Positions 42,588 to 51,586 of a stretch of DNA of 56,181 bases are shown one piece after another. A program made the position numbers and the translations under genes. Origin of the DNA: Phormidesmis priestleyi ULC007 (lineage in GTDB: Bacteria > Cyanobacteriota > Cyanobacteriia > Leptolyngbyales > Leptolyngbyaceae); assembly GCF_001895925.1 (NCBI RefSeq), contig NZ_MPPI01000030.1, positions 1 to 56,181 on the forward strand, written 5' to 3'. The notes under the pieces were generated by a model, which worked only from the letters and a program-made list of their open reading frames with translations, did not search any database and had not been told where the DNA came from. The number at the start of each line of letters is the position of its first letter. Position 1 is the stretch's first letter.

Positions 42588-44966
42588 CTACGCGGAATAC
42601 AACAGAATTTGTAACTGGTCTACTGCCTGCTTCAGTTGGTCGATTCCCCCAAAGCATTCGGCAACCTCACGAACGTTACCATATTTCTCCTCTACTGCTT
42701 TCACCTTCAGCGCATCTGGGAGCGCAAGCTGCTCGACACCGCCCAGAGCATAGCTCTCGACCAAAATCTCTAAAATGTCTCTCGCGTCGTCGCCGTACTG
42801 CTCAAAAAAGTCCTTCCGCTGACGGCGCAATCGTTCTGCTCGTTGCTTACAGGTCATCACAGGTGCATCAAACGCAATGTGACACAGCAGATCAAACGGG
42901 TCAGCGTCCGGCTGATTTGTCACCGCTTTGAGATCCTCAAAATCAATTCCTCGATCGGCAAGCTGCTGCACAATCTCCGATCGCTGTTCAGAATTTGCCC
43001 ACCGCTGCTGTATTTCAAACGTCGATCGATACAGCGTCCGAACCTGCTCCCCGGTGTAGTCCACTAGCTTAAAAGTCCGAAGCTGATTGCCATTCGGGTC
43101 AAGCTCATAAACGACCTCCCCAATCACCTCACATTGCCCTCCATCGAAGTAATATTTACGCGGCAGCGCATTCTCCTCTTCTGGAATGCCCGTAAAGCCA
43201 GTTGGAGCATCATCTTCAAAATCGATCTCTTCAATCTCCGGCTCAATCACTTCCTCACTGCCGTCAACCGTCTCTCCTACATCGTCGATCGCCTCAATCT
43301 CGATCCGAGTCGGCTCCGCATCAAACGCCGGATCAGCGAATAATCGCGTACTCGTTGTGTAATCCAAAATCGTAAACGACAGCTTCCCATCATCCTCATA
43401 GACACGAGTCCCACGCCCGATAATCTGCTTAAAGTCCGTCATCGACTTGATCACCCGCACCAACACCACATTCTTACAGGTCGGAATATCAACCCCAGTA
43501 CTCAACAGCTTTGAAGTCACCGCAATCACAGGCGATCGCGTCAAAACGTCCTTAAACTTGTAAAGCTGTTCTTTCCCCACATCTCCCGCAGCCGACGTAA
43601 TCCGGCAAACATAATCGGGATGCTGCTGCACCAAATCAGCGTTGAGATTGTTGAGCGCCTCCACCATTTCCAAAACGTGTTCTTCATCCACACAAAACAC
43701 GATTGTTTTCGCAAAGCGATTCGTCTTCTTGAGAAAACTCGTAATGTGACGTGCGATCGCGCTTGTCCTCGCTTTTAGCGCCACCGATCGATCAAAGTCT
43801 CCCGTTTGATACTCCTCATCAGGAATTGTGCGCCCGTAGCGATCGAGATCATCAGGGCTAGGTCGCCATCCCAATGCATCGTAAGTCGTGCTGACCCGAT
43901 GCACTTTATAGGGCGCGAGAAACCCGTCACCGATACCATCCTTCAGCGAATAGGTGTAAAGCGGCTGCTTAAAATATCGGTAGGTGTCAACGTTATCGTC
44001 CCTCAACGGCGTTGCAGTGAGTCCGAGTTGATAAGCAGGGTGAAAATACTCCAAAATCTCGCGCCAATTGCTTTCATCGCGGGAGCTTCCTCGGTGGCAC
44101 TCATCCACCACGATCAGATCAAAAAAGCCAGGACTATATTGCCGATACAATCCAGGACGGTTCTTATCTTTGGCGATTGCTTGATAAATCGCGAAATAAA
44201 TCTCGCGGCTCTTCACCACTTCGCCCTGAATTTTGTGCAGAACATCCTCGTCAAAGGCTGAAAAGTCCTTCAGCATCGGATCATCCACCAAAATATTGCG
44301 ATCTGCCAAAAATAGAATTTTGGGTCTTCGATACTCTCCCGTCGTGTTCCATCTCATCGTCCAAAGCTTCTGGCAAATCTGAAAGGCAACTGTTGTTTTT
44401 CCGGTTCCCGTTGCCATTGTCAGCAGCGATCGCTCTCGTCCGACCAGAATCGCTTGAACTGCCCGATTAATCGCAATGCGCTGATAATAGCGAGGAATTT
44501 TGCCCCCAGTCAGATCAAACGGCGTGAGTAGATTTTCAGCAATCTCATCGCTCAACCCCTCCGACCGTCTCCACCGTGCCCAAAGCTCCTGCGGACTGGG
44601 AAACGAATTCATCTGCGTCATTAACCCAGTCGTGTAGTCAAACTCAACGATTCCCGCCCCATTGGTCGAATAAGCAAATTTCAGCCCCAACAGTTCGGCG
44701 TAGGTTTTTGCCTGTGCCAATCCATCCTGCGGCGATTTGTGCTGACGTTTCGCCTCGACGACTGCTAAAGGAAAATCACGAGTGTAGCAAAGCAAATAAT
44801 CTGCGAACTTCTTCCGCCGTCGTCGCGTCCGTCCCCCGGTTGTCAAAATTCGACCCGCATCGATCGCATACTGCTCGGTAAATAGATGGGGATGCTGAGA
44901 GCTTTCTTCCCAGTCTTTGAGCTTAGGTAGAACGTATTTCCGGCAGGTATTCGCCTCGTTGAGCAT
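42588..44966 (-). CDS. hsdR: Type I restriction endonuclease subunit HsdR
   Basis: A protein of 792 residues of the EcoEI-like class. The N-terminal nuclease domain shows the PD-(D/E)XK series in KKFADYLLCY and FPLAVVEAKRQ. The SF2 helicase follows: Walker A TMATGTGKTTVAFQI, DECHRG, GLTATPLRDD and QIIGRGTRV. The C-terminal third binds HsdM. No frame damage is visible. It cuts DNA after ATP-driven translocation when guided by M2S; with the S gene lost, it should be inactive or orphaned. Confidence 0.93.
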   Translation of the reverse strand: MLNEANTCRKYVLPKLKDWEESSQHPHLFTEQYAIDAGRILTTGGRTRRRRKKFADYLLCYTRDFPLAVVEAKRQHKSPQDGLAQAKTYAELLGLKFAYSTNGAGIVEFDYTTGLMTQMNSFPSPQELWARWRRSEGLSDEIAENLLTPFDLTGGKIPRYYQRIAINRAVQAILVGRERSLLTMATGTGKTTVAFQICQKLWTMRWNTTGEYRRPKILFLADRNILVDDPMLKDFSAFDEDVLHKIQGEVVKSREIYFAIYQAIAKDKNRPGLYRQYSPGFFDLIVVDECHRGSSRDESNWREILEYFHPAYQLGLTATPLRDDNVDTYRYFKQPLYTYSLKDGIGDGFLAPYKVHRVSTTYDALGWRPSPDDLDRYGRTIPDEEYQTGDFDRSVALKARTSAIARHITSFLKKTNRFAKTIVFCVDEEHVLEMVEALNNLNADLVQQHPDYVCRITSAAGDVGKEQLYKFKDVLTRSPVIAVTSKLLSTGVDIPTCKNVVLVRVIKSMTDFKQIIGRGTRVYEDDGKLSFTILDYTTSTRLFADPAFDAEPTRIEIEAIDDVGETVDGSEEVIEPEIEEIDFEDDAPTGFTGIPEEENALPRKYYFDGGQCEVIGEVVYELDPNGNQLRTFKLVDYTGEQVRTLYRSTFEIQQRWANSEQRSEIVQQLADRGIDFEDLKAVTNQPDADPFDLLCHIAFDAPVMTCKQRAERLRRQRKDFFEQYGDDARDILEILVESYALGGVEQLALPDALKVKAVEEKYGNVREVAECFGGIDQLKQAVDQLQILLYSA

Positions 44967-45181
44967 GATCAGGCTTTGTCCTCAATGCTTCTTTCAGTGC
45001 AGTCGCTTCACCGTTTGCCCGTTCTCTCAAGGAGGTATCGTTTTACACTACGAGTCAGGGCTGCTCATAGCCTAACTCAGATTAATTGCAGTCACCTAGA
45101 AAGCGCGATCGTAACCGCTGGTTCTAGAACCAAACTTTTTATTGTCGGTTGATCGACGAGACGACAAGAAAACGAAAGAGG

Positions 45182-45454
45182 TCAGCCTTCTAGCTCACTG
45201 TCCATCTGTTGCAACTGTGCCAGCAGTTGAACCGCATCATCATACGTGACGTGTGCCGTGGTCTTCCGCAACTGTTCCATCACAAACCACTTGTACTGAG
45301 GCAACGACCATCCAATGCGCGTCGTTTCCCGAAAAATCGCTCTCATCACCGTTTCTTGCGCGTCCGTGTACTCAGGAGTGCGGTCTGGATAAAATGCAGG
45401 CGGTTGACCCGACCCAGAAAGCTGAAAAAGTTCCGTTGGGAATGGGTGCGACCT
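45182..45454 (-). pseudogene. ORF fragment without a start
   Basis: A coding-looking frame of 90 codons, read from AGG after a TAG at 45455-45457, ends with a TGA at 45182. It contains SGQPPAFYPDRTPEYTDAQE, then TTRIGWSLPQYKWFVMEQLRKTTAHVTYDDAV. The first ATG is at 45346, leaving only 54 residues. I do not recognise the family. It probably is the tail of a gene of the replication module beside it. The sequence at 45444-45468 also occurs near 56069. Confidence 0.45.
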
Positions 45455-45543
45455 CTACCTGATACTAAAGTGACTCAAGCCTCCTGCTGATAAGGTTTTT
45501 GAACGATTTCACAGTAGTCTTTTTGATTATTCATTGATCAATT

Positions 45544-46038
45544 TTACAGGCACTCAAAACCCTTATGGAGCAAAAGGTAATCGGTTTTTTCCAATGTATC
45601 GGATGGAGGTCGCACCCTTGGGAATCGCTGAATCATTTGTTGAAGCGGAACGGGATCTTGATTCCAACGATCATCAGGGCAAAGATACCAATCAGCGGCT
45701 TCGAGGAGAAAATCAGGCGGTGGGGACGTGTAAAAGATTGCCTCCTGACCCTGTTTTTCTGGCGCAATGTACTCGGCTGCGGCAGCCTGATCGAGCCACT
45801 CTGTTTCGGCAGCGATCAGAGATCGTGCCTCCACTCCTTCTGGTAATCGCAATCGCAAAAGTCCGGCTTGCCACATCTCAACGCACGTATCGAGGTCAAG
45901 GTTTGGCATCCCTTGCCACTCAACCCGCTTCTTCGTTTCGTTTGCTTTTGGTTTGACCGAAGGCGGAGTGCCAAAGCCCTGAAAGTTAGCCATTGCAAGT
46001 TCTGGACGGTGGGTTTCTCCTGCATTATCCCATGTCAC
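45544..46038 (-). CDS. Hypothetical protein next to the primase-like gene
   Basis: A protein of 164 residues starting at GTG 46038, in the last codons of the primase-like gene (14-bp overlap). I do not recognise it. The middle has DLDTCVEMWQAGLLRLRLPEGVEARSLI and the end RWNQDPVPLQQMIQRFPRVRPPSDTLEK, with no membrane segment. The overlap suggests it is co-translated with the primase-like protein and serves plasmid-type replication or maintenance. An alternative start at ATG 45993 (MANFQGFG) would remove 15 residues. Confidence 0.6.
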   Translation of the reverse strand: MTWDNAGETHRPELAMANFQGFGTPPSVKPKANETKKRVEWQGMPNLDLDTCVEMWQAGLLRLRLPEGVEARSLIAAETEWLDQAAAAEYIAPEKQGQEAIFYTSPPPDFLLEAADWYLCPDDRWNQDPVPLQQMIQRFPRVRPPSDTLEKTDYLLLHKGFECL

Positions 46039-47776
46039 TTGGAGAGCTGCGATTTTGGTCTTCTAAAGGGGTTGAGTCTTGGAGATCGTTTTGAAGCAAC
46101 TGCATCGAAACGTTCAACACTCTTGGATTGATTTCTGCCCATGCCAGTGCCTCTGCCATCAAGATCGGATCGCCAGACGCGAGAAACTGTTGCATCCGGG
46201 CAATCAGTTTTGCATTTGAAGCTTCACGCTTGATCTGTTGCTGACGTTGCCCCGCGATTTGAGACGCTTCCTGCCTTGCCGCTTGGTGTGCCTGAATATC
46301 TGCAAGGGTTTGCTGAACGAATTGAGCGCCGCCTAAAGACCCAGAACCCTCTTCTGATAAAGCATTACCATCTAACTCTGGCTGAATTTCGGCTAGAGAA
46401 TCGCTAGAACCATTAGCTGGCAAGTCATTACCATCAAGGCTAGGTAATAAGCTTGTGAGACTGTGACAGTCGGATGCGCCCCCAGCGTAATCTGACTGTC
46501 CATCTTCTCTTACAGCGTTTCCAAGACTAAATTTATCCTCAGTTAAATAGTTGGGATGCCACAAGTCTCGATGGCGATAGAGAGATCCACCTCCAATCTT
46601 GTAGCCCAATAGTGTTTTGAATCGAGCCGTAGCATTAGAAGGCAGTGATCCCGTTTCCAGCAGATTTGCGATCGCACTTCTAATACGTTCTCTTGTTCGT
46701 TCTGATCTCTGTTGATTCCAGGTGGGAGCCTGCTCGATCGCTTTCTTCAACTCTTCAGAGGTGGCCTTGAATTTTCCTTTCTGGTCGCCGTAGTGGAAAT
46801 AGTGACTACTCTCAATACACTTTGCCCATTCTTCTGCGCGATGCTCGATCTCATGCTGATGCTGACACCACTCCTGATAACCGGGAAGTGCTCTTGCCGT
46901 TTCGATAATGTCTTCAATTAAGGCGGTTCCTTCGAGGGGTTTCCCGCTAGAGAGAACGTGATGGAAGATGTACGATCGCATCGTGATGCGTCCCAACAGT
47001 CGGTTAGTTTGTCCTGAACCTGTCCAACCGAGTTCGATTTCAGCGTTGAGGTCATTGACGAACTTATCGGCTTTCCCAGAAATGCGGAAGAGGTTGCGTT
47101 TGGCTTGTTTGAGAATTTGCTTGAGGAGCTTGACGTCTAAATCATTGCGATCCTGTGCAAAGTTCCATTGTTGAACGAAGACTTGTTGGTTACTCCAGAT
47201 GGGTTGAAAGTCTGAGTTGAGGAGATAAGAACCGGTTTGCATCGGGAGCCGGTGCGCGTTGAATAGGCTGGGCGCACCTTCGACGATGTAGGGTCGGGGG
47301 TTAGGAAAAGCTTCGAGTTGTCCGGGGTTGAGTTTGAAGCCAGCGTTTTCAAGAAGCGTTGTAATGGCGATCGCGATCTGCCAGCTACTCTGCGCTTTAG
47401 AAAATGGAAAATATAAATGCAAACCGCCGCTGTAGCTGGAGGTACAAATGAGATAACCTACCAGTCCTAGCGGTTCTAGGGCAGCAATGATGCGAGAAAT
47501 GGCAAACGGATCATGATTGGGGTGATAAGGGCTGCCCGCGTCAATATCGAGCAAGCAGTAGCAAGTTTCTGCCCCGAAGCGAACGCCGTAGAGATAACTT
47601 CCCTGATGAATGACTCGATCGCTGAGAGGGTGACGAGTCTCAGTTTTCCACTCCACCTTTGTACTAGGGTTAGGATGCTCTGCCCAAATGTAGTCATAGC
47701 GATGCGGAAAGAGCGCAAGAAATTCGTCGCTCCATTCCTGAACATAGCGAGAAGGGGAAAAAGAGATCGTGCTCAT
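46025..47776 (-). CDS. Primase-polymerase-like replication protein
   Basis: A protein of 583 residues from ATG 47776. Residues 60-180 look like an archaeo-eukaryotic primase core: CYCLLDIDAGSPYHP supplies the D-x-D pair, and TSSYSGGLHLYFPF the S-G-x-H type motif. The middle is helical (IELGWTGSGQTNRLLGRITMRS), the end charged and glutamine-rich. Similar proteins are encoded on cyanobacterial plasmids. It lies beside the iterons and the HTH Rep-like protein, which supports a replication role. I cannot name a subfamily with certainty. Confidence 0.7.
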   Translation of the reverse strand: MSTISFSPSRYVQEWSDEFLALFPHRYDYIWAEHPNPSTKVEWKTETRHPLSDRVIHQGSYLYGVRFGAETCYCLLDIDAGSPYHPNHDPFAISRIIAALEPLGLVGYLICTSSYSGGLHLYFPFSKAQSSWQIAIAITTLLENAGFKLNPGQLEAFPNPRPYIVEGAPSLFNAHRLPMQTGSYLLNSDFQPIWSNQQVFVQQWNFAQDRNDLDVKLLKQILKQAKRNLFRISGKADKFVNDLNAEIELGWTGSGQTNRLLGRITMRSYIFHHVLSSGKPLEGTALIEDIIETARALPGYQEWCQHQHEIEHRAEEWAKCIESSHYFHYGDQKGKFKATSEELKKAIEQAPTWNQQRSERTRERIRSAIANLLETGSLPSNATARFKTLLGYKIGGGSLYRHRDLWHPNYLTEDKFSLGNAVREDGQSDYAGGASDCHSLTSLLPSLDGNDLPANGSSDSLAEIQPELDGNALSEEGSGSLGGAQFVQQTLADIQAHQAARQEASQIAGQRQQQIKREASNAKLIARMQQFLASGDPILMAEALAWAEINPRVLNVSMQLLQNDLQDSTPLEDQNRSSPSDMG

Positions 47777-48013
47777 ATCTTTTCCCAACGCTGATTACAA
47801 CTCAAGATTTGCTTTGATTGCGTCATGACTTTGCGCTCGCGCTCGGATCACGTTTGGTTATTGAACGATCGTTGTCTGATCGGGATCGGTTATAGCAAAC
47901 GCCAAGTAGTGATCAGGCTCTAAAATCAAGCAATTCTGTAATCAATTTGATTACAGTAATCAATGTCTTCACCTCTAAAAGCTTGAGAACACGAGGATTA
48001 AATCACTCGATCG

Positions 48014-48292
48014 GGGGTAGGGTTCTAGAGGAGTTGGGTATGAGGGTCTAGAATTTTTGGGTGGGAGGTTCTAGAAGACTTAAAGGGGAGGTTTCAGCCT
48101 ATTGGGGGTAGGGTTCTAGAGATAATGGGGATAGGGTTCTAGAGCTTTGGGAGTGGGGTTCTAGCGGGGTTTAGGGGTAGGGGTCTAGAAGATTTTGGGG
48201 ATAGGGTTCTAGAATGAACTGTAATCAGTGCTGCTGTGGGGTAAGGTTCTAGAAAGCTGGTGTAATCACTCGGTTGGGGGTAGGGTTCTAGA
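48014..48292 (+). repeat. Iteron array, about ten copies of GGGGRTAGGGTTCTAGA
   Basis: Copies start near 48014, 48036, 48060, 48103, 48126, 48150, 48173, 48198, 48237 and 48276. The core is AGGGTTCTAGA; spacing is often 22-25 bp, two helical turns. A few are degenerate (e.g. 48036, 48150). Confidence 0.88.
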
Positions 48293-48469
48293 AAGCGTGT
48301 AATCGTTTCTAAAGCCTTTCAGCGTCTGATTTTTAACAATTGTGATGAGTTAATAATCGCCAGCCTTGATTACTAAGTTCAAAGGCGGTCATTAGATGAA
48401 CAACTGCTGAAATCCCTTGAAACATCAGTTTAGGGAAGCATCAAAGCCAAAAGATACGATCGCTCAGTT

Positions 48470-48536
48470 TGTAATCATCTGTAATCACTTTTTGTAATCA
48501 CTTTTTGTAATCACACCCTGTAATCACCTGTAATCA
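48470..48536 (+). repeat. Six TGTAATCA direct repeats
   Basis: Copies start at 48470, 48480, 48493, 48506, 48519 and 48529, i.e. 10-13 bp apart (about one helical turn). They lie 75 bp downstream of the Rep-like gene. Single copies also occur at 48226, 48261 and in the palindrome at 47937. Confidence 0.85.
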
Positions 48537-48611
48537 TGACTGAGTTTTGAAGTAAATCCGATTAACCTTGTAGGTCTGTCTAAAGGCTAAAACCATTGGT
48601 AACAAAAGCTT

Positions 48612-50093
48612 TTACTCGAAAATCCGATTTAAAATCTGCTCATTCTCAGAACTAATCGATCGTTCTTCGTTTTCAATCAATGAAATCAAACCTTGACTCA
48701 AACCTGACAGTTTTGCTAACTTGCGCTGACTCCATCCCTTAGCTTGCCGGAGCGTTTTAACTCGGCTCCCAGTCAATTTAGAATCGACTTCATTGGGTTG
48801 AGGCGTGTGCAAAGTTGCTGATGATTGAGATGACTCTGGAGAGGTTGCGATCCAGTCTTCAGAGGGAGTGATCCACAGATAGGCAGCGAGTAGCTTGTCA
48901 AAAAAACCTCGTGGGCGCTGCATATCGTCTCGCCCAAACCCCGGTGGTTGAATTTCTGGGAGATAGGTATTAGGGTCAAATTGGATTAACCAACCGCGAT
49001 CGTGCAGTGCCAACAAGTCTTCATCCCAGGTGCTTGCTAGTTTTTTACGATACTCGCTGTTTGTTCTTGCTTGCTCAACTTTTTCGGCTCCGTAAGCCAC
49101 TTCCATCACGACTTGTACATTCAGCGGCTCATGGCGATTAAACTGCGTTTTGAACAGTAGCCACACCATTAAACGGGCTGCACCTTCGCGGTGTTGCCAC
49201 AAACTCATCACGCTTTCTAGCACAGCCTGGGGCAGATTTCCTTGCTGACAATAAGCACTGCGATCGCCTCGTCCTTCTTCGTTGAGAAAATACTTTGCCC
49301 ACAGTCCCGCTTTGAAGATGAAGGTAATGTTAGTGAGTTCTTTATTGCCGAACAAATCTTCTTGATAGTGATAGTGAGTTCCCAACAAGTGCCACAGCCG
49401 CCCCTCTTCGACGGTGAAGCCTTTGATTTTGCCTTGAGTTGCCCAAGAGATAAAGGTTGTAATTTTGCAGGGCTGCTTGGCTAATTCTTCGATCAGGGCT
49501 AACTTTTCTTGTCGGTTTTTGTCGGTGCGTTTTTTGAGTCCCAAATAGGCTTCGATTTGACGATCGTCGATGATCAACTCTTGCTCCCAAGGGCGCTCCA
49601 TCTGAGCTGCATAGATCAAGTGCATACAAGCAGCCCGAATATCAAACGTGTCGATGACAGCAAGCGCGGCTGCACCTGCTAAGGTTGCGGGGCGCTCATC
49701 CTCTAAATTTTCTGTCACCCAGAAGTGAATCGCGCCTTGCCCATCTCCAATATCTCGTGCGTAATAGAGTTTCCCATTGAGGTCATTATCCCAGGGGAGA
49801 TGTTTGCGCTGCGTGAGAATGCTGCTTGCCTCCCAAATGGGTAGTGCCGCCGCCATTCGAGTCGTTTGACGATCGCCAAAGAGATTAGGACTCGTTTTAG
49901 GGTGTTCTGAAAGAGCGGAGGATTTTGTCTTTGAGGACTTCGCAACTTCTGGGTTAGGCTTTTGAGGTTTACGAGTGGCTGCTTTCTTTTTTGAAGGCGA
50001 TTCTTTGGGAGTTGCATTTTGGGTCGATTGCTCCTCAACAGAAGCTTTCGCCAAGCTAGAACGCTTTTTATTGGCGTTATCTTGATAGGACAT
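48612..50093 (-). CDS. Rep-like DNA-binding protein with C-terminal HTH
   Basis: A protein of 493 residues from ATG 50093 (AGGAAG 7 bases before it). The first 80 residues are basic and disordered. The middle (residues 95-400) is helical with several winged-helix-like stretches (EAYLGLKKRTDKNRQEKLALIEEL), as in plasmid initiators. The C-terminus is an XRE-type HTH (LTGSRVKTLRQAKGWSQRKLAKLSGLSQGLISLIENEERS). It could bind the iterons beside it. That it is the replication initiator is inference from fold and place. Confidence 0.7.
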   Translation of the reverse strand: MSYQDNANKKRSSLAKASVEEQSTQNATPKESPSKKKAATRKPQKPNPEVAKSSKTKSSALSEHPKTSPNLFGDRQTTRMAAALPIWEASSILTQRKHLPWDNDLNGKLYYARDIGDGQGAIHFWVTENLEDERPATLAGAAALAVIDTFDIRAACMHLIYAAQMERPWEQELIIDDRQIEAYLGLKKRTDKNRQEKLALIEELAKQPCKITTFISWATQGKIKGFTVEEGRLWHLLGTHYHYQEDLFGNKELTNITFIFKAGLWAKYFLNEEGRGDRSAYCQQGNLPQAVLESVMSLWQHREGAARLMVWLLFKTQFNRHEPLNVQVVMEVAYGAEKVEQARTNSEYRKKLASTWDEDLLALHDRGWLIQFDPNTYLPEIQPPGFGRDDMQRPRGFFDKLLAAYLWITPSEDWIATSPESSQSSATLHTPQPNEVDSKLTGSRVKTLRQAKGWSQRKLAKLSGLSQGLISLIENEERSISSENEQILNRIFE

Positions 50094-50331
50094 ATTCAGC
50101 TTCCTTTGGCGATTGTCTCTGAGGCGCAACGCGATCGCTCGAATTATACAGGCTTACTTGCAACTTCGGAATCTGGCTTAACACTTTAAGCGGTTCTGAA
50201 TTGGAGACAGAACGCTCAACACTTCAACGATCGCTCTACCTGTGGCAATGATAGCGCTAAAAATAAATCCCACAAAAAAGACTCGACAGAGATCGGGTCT
50301 CCACAAAATCTGTTTGGTGATCTCTCACAAT

Positions 50332-50623
50332 CTACGCCACTGCCCGACCTTCCTTAAGCCGATAAGTGAAGTGAACTGCGGTATCGGGCACGATTTGGGC
50401 TGCTAACGCTTCAAACTGCTCATCAGTCGCATAGTTAGCTTCTAACTTAGAGTTATAGTCTCGCTGTTCGTAATGCAGTAGCGCGTAGATGCCAACCTGC
50501 GTACTGTCACCATGCCAAGTTCGGTAACGTAGCTGTGGCTCAAAGCCAAGGCTCTCTGCTAACTAATTTGATCGCGTCGATCGACGATATATTCTTGATC
50601 CGGTGCAAGTCCAGATAAAGCAT
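50332..50623 (-). pseudogene. Frameshifted hypothetical gene
   Basis: From ATG 50623, behind a strong AGGAGA, the frame reads MLYLDLHRIKNISSIDAIKLV and meets a stop after SREPWL. Removing one base near 50561 lets it continue as AESLGFEPQLRYRTWHGD, then YATDEQFEALAAQIV and on to a TAG at 50332 (about 96 residues in all). One extra base is enough to explain the break, so it is a recent pseudogene or a sequencing error. The product is unknown. The 200 bp between it and the Rep-like gene show nothing. Confidence 0.65.
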
Positions 50624-50679
50624 AATTTCTCCTGGCTTTAGCGTTAACGGCATTTCCTAGATTTGAGAAGTTGCACGGT

Positions 50680-50871
50680 TCATTGGGTTTCACTCCTGAG
50701 TCTACGGACAAATTTGAACGTTCCATTTTTGGATGGAGTGCGTGTAGCCTGTTGTGGTCTACCCTGTATTGTTACCAGTGTTCCGCCTTGCCACAAGCAA
50801 ATACGGGTAAGGGAATCAAATAATGGGAGGGCAATCGAAATTAAGCCCAAACCCAGGCATTTGTTTGCCAT
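50680..50871 (-). CDS. Small basic hypothetical ORF
   Basis: A 63-codon frame starting with ATG 50871 after AAAGG. The product begins MANKCLGLGLISIALPLF and continues with a basic, hydrophilic tail (QQATRTPSKNGTFKFVRRLRSETQ). The next short frame in the same direction overlaps its stop (ATGA). It might be an early gene of the element next to it. Evidence is only start, RBS and codon use. Confidence 0.35.
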   Translation of the reverse strand: MANKCLGLGLISIALPLFDSLTRICLWQGGTLVTIQGRPQQATRTPSKNGTFKFVRRLRSETQ

Positions 50872-50896
50872 GATGAGAATGCCTTTACGAATGTAG

Positions 50897-50932
50897 CTAG
50901 GGGGAAGATTGTGAGTCAGACCCCTAGTTTTT
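50897..50932 (+). terminator. Rightward intrinsic terminator
   Basis: CTAGGGG pairs with CCCCTAG around a 17-nt loop and is followed by TTTTT. It insulates the operon at 51019 from rightward reading through. Confidence 0.65.
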
Positions 50933-51018
50933 GTGCATCTAGACAGTAACGCACTCTCACGCATAGTGAAGTACTCTGTAAACAAATGCAGTGAATTAAC
51001 GCTAGGAGGGTACGATCA

Positions 51019-51228
51019 ATGGCGGTATCAGAAAATGAGTCTGTGGCAACGAAAAAGCCAAAGTTAACGGCATACGTGGAAGAAGGGGTGGACAAAGCGA
51101 TTGATCGTGAAGCAGCCAAGGAACGGCGTTCTCGATCACAGATGGTTGCTTTACTCATTGAGGAAGCATTGAAAGCGAGAGGATACGAGTTTCCGACTGA
51201 TTCTTCTTTGGAGTCGCAAGATGAGTGA
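51019..51228 (+). CDS. Ribbon-helix-helix protein, antitoxin-like
   Basis: A protein of 69 residues. A short strand (KPKLTAYVEEGVDKAIDREA) and two helices (RSRSQMVALLIEEALKARGY) match CopG/Arc-type RHH DNA-binding proteins. AGGAGGG lies 9 bases before ATG 51019. Its stop overlaps the start of the GIY-YIG gene by 8 bp. RHH proteins of this size often act as antitoxins or plasmid copy-control repressors; here either is possible. It may repress its own operon. Confidence 0.8.
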   Translation: MAVSENESVATKKPKLTAYVEEGVDKAIDREAAKERRSRSQMVALLIEEALKARGYEFPTDSSLESQDE

Positions 51229-51577
51229 AGCGCTCAAAGAAGAAGCACGGGAGATTCTTGAAACTCTTTCGCTAACCTCATTTGAAAGTTGTTATCCACT
51301 CAGTCGCGATTTTGAAACAGTGCCCTCTAATCCAGGGTTTTACGCCTTCCGTCATCGTAGGAAGGGAATCTTATATATTGGAATTGGCAACAATCTCAGG
51401 CGACGGTTTCGGAATGGGCATAAAGCATTAAGTTGGGCATTTGTGGATCGACTTGATTCGGATGATGTCAGGATTGCTATCGTAGAGATGGGACGGCGAA
51501 CCCCTCTAGAGGTTGAATATCTCGAAACACGGATGATCCAAAGTGCTCGACCAGGCTATAACACTCGTATGAAGTAG
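51221..51577 (+). CDS. GIY-YIG-like nuclease
   Basis: A protein of 118 residues. The motif is visible as GFYAFRHRRKGILYIGIGNNLRRRF (G-F-Y in place of GIY, and YIG intact), with the arginine in RRRF. A glutamate later (LEVEYLETRMIQ) is the likely metal ligand, and the asparagine in PGYNTR also fits. It follows the RHH gene with an 8-bp overlap. The combination RHH plus GIY-YIG suggests a toxin-antitoxin-like or mobile-element nuclease module; the function is an inference. Confidence 0.8.
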   Translation: MSEALKEEAREILETLSLTSFESCYPLSRDFETVPSNPGFYAFRHRRKGILYIGIGNNLRRRFRNGHKALSWAFVDRLDSDDVRIAIVEMGRRTPLEVEYLETRMIQSARPGYNTRMK

Positions 51578-51586
51578 GAGGAATCG

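Larger units (their letters stand above)
47937..48536. other. Plasmid-type origin region (iterons)
   Basis: Between the two replication genes, 800 bp without an ORF hold three repeat sets: a palindrome TGTAATCA-N3-TGATTACA at 47937-47955; ten copies of a GGGGRTAGGGTTCTAGA motif from 48014 to 48292; and six TGTAATCA copies from 48470 to 48536. This arrangement is that of an iteron-controlled origin. An AT-rich stretch lies between 48330 and 48470. Confidence 0.72.

Noticed and set aside
48014-48292. Regular repeats that might be a CRISPR array
   Set aside because: Units are 17 bp, degenerate, spaced 5-25 bp; no spacers of constant length and no cas genes. They fit iterons.
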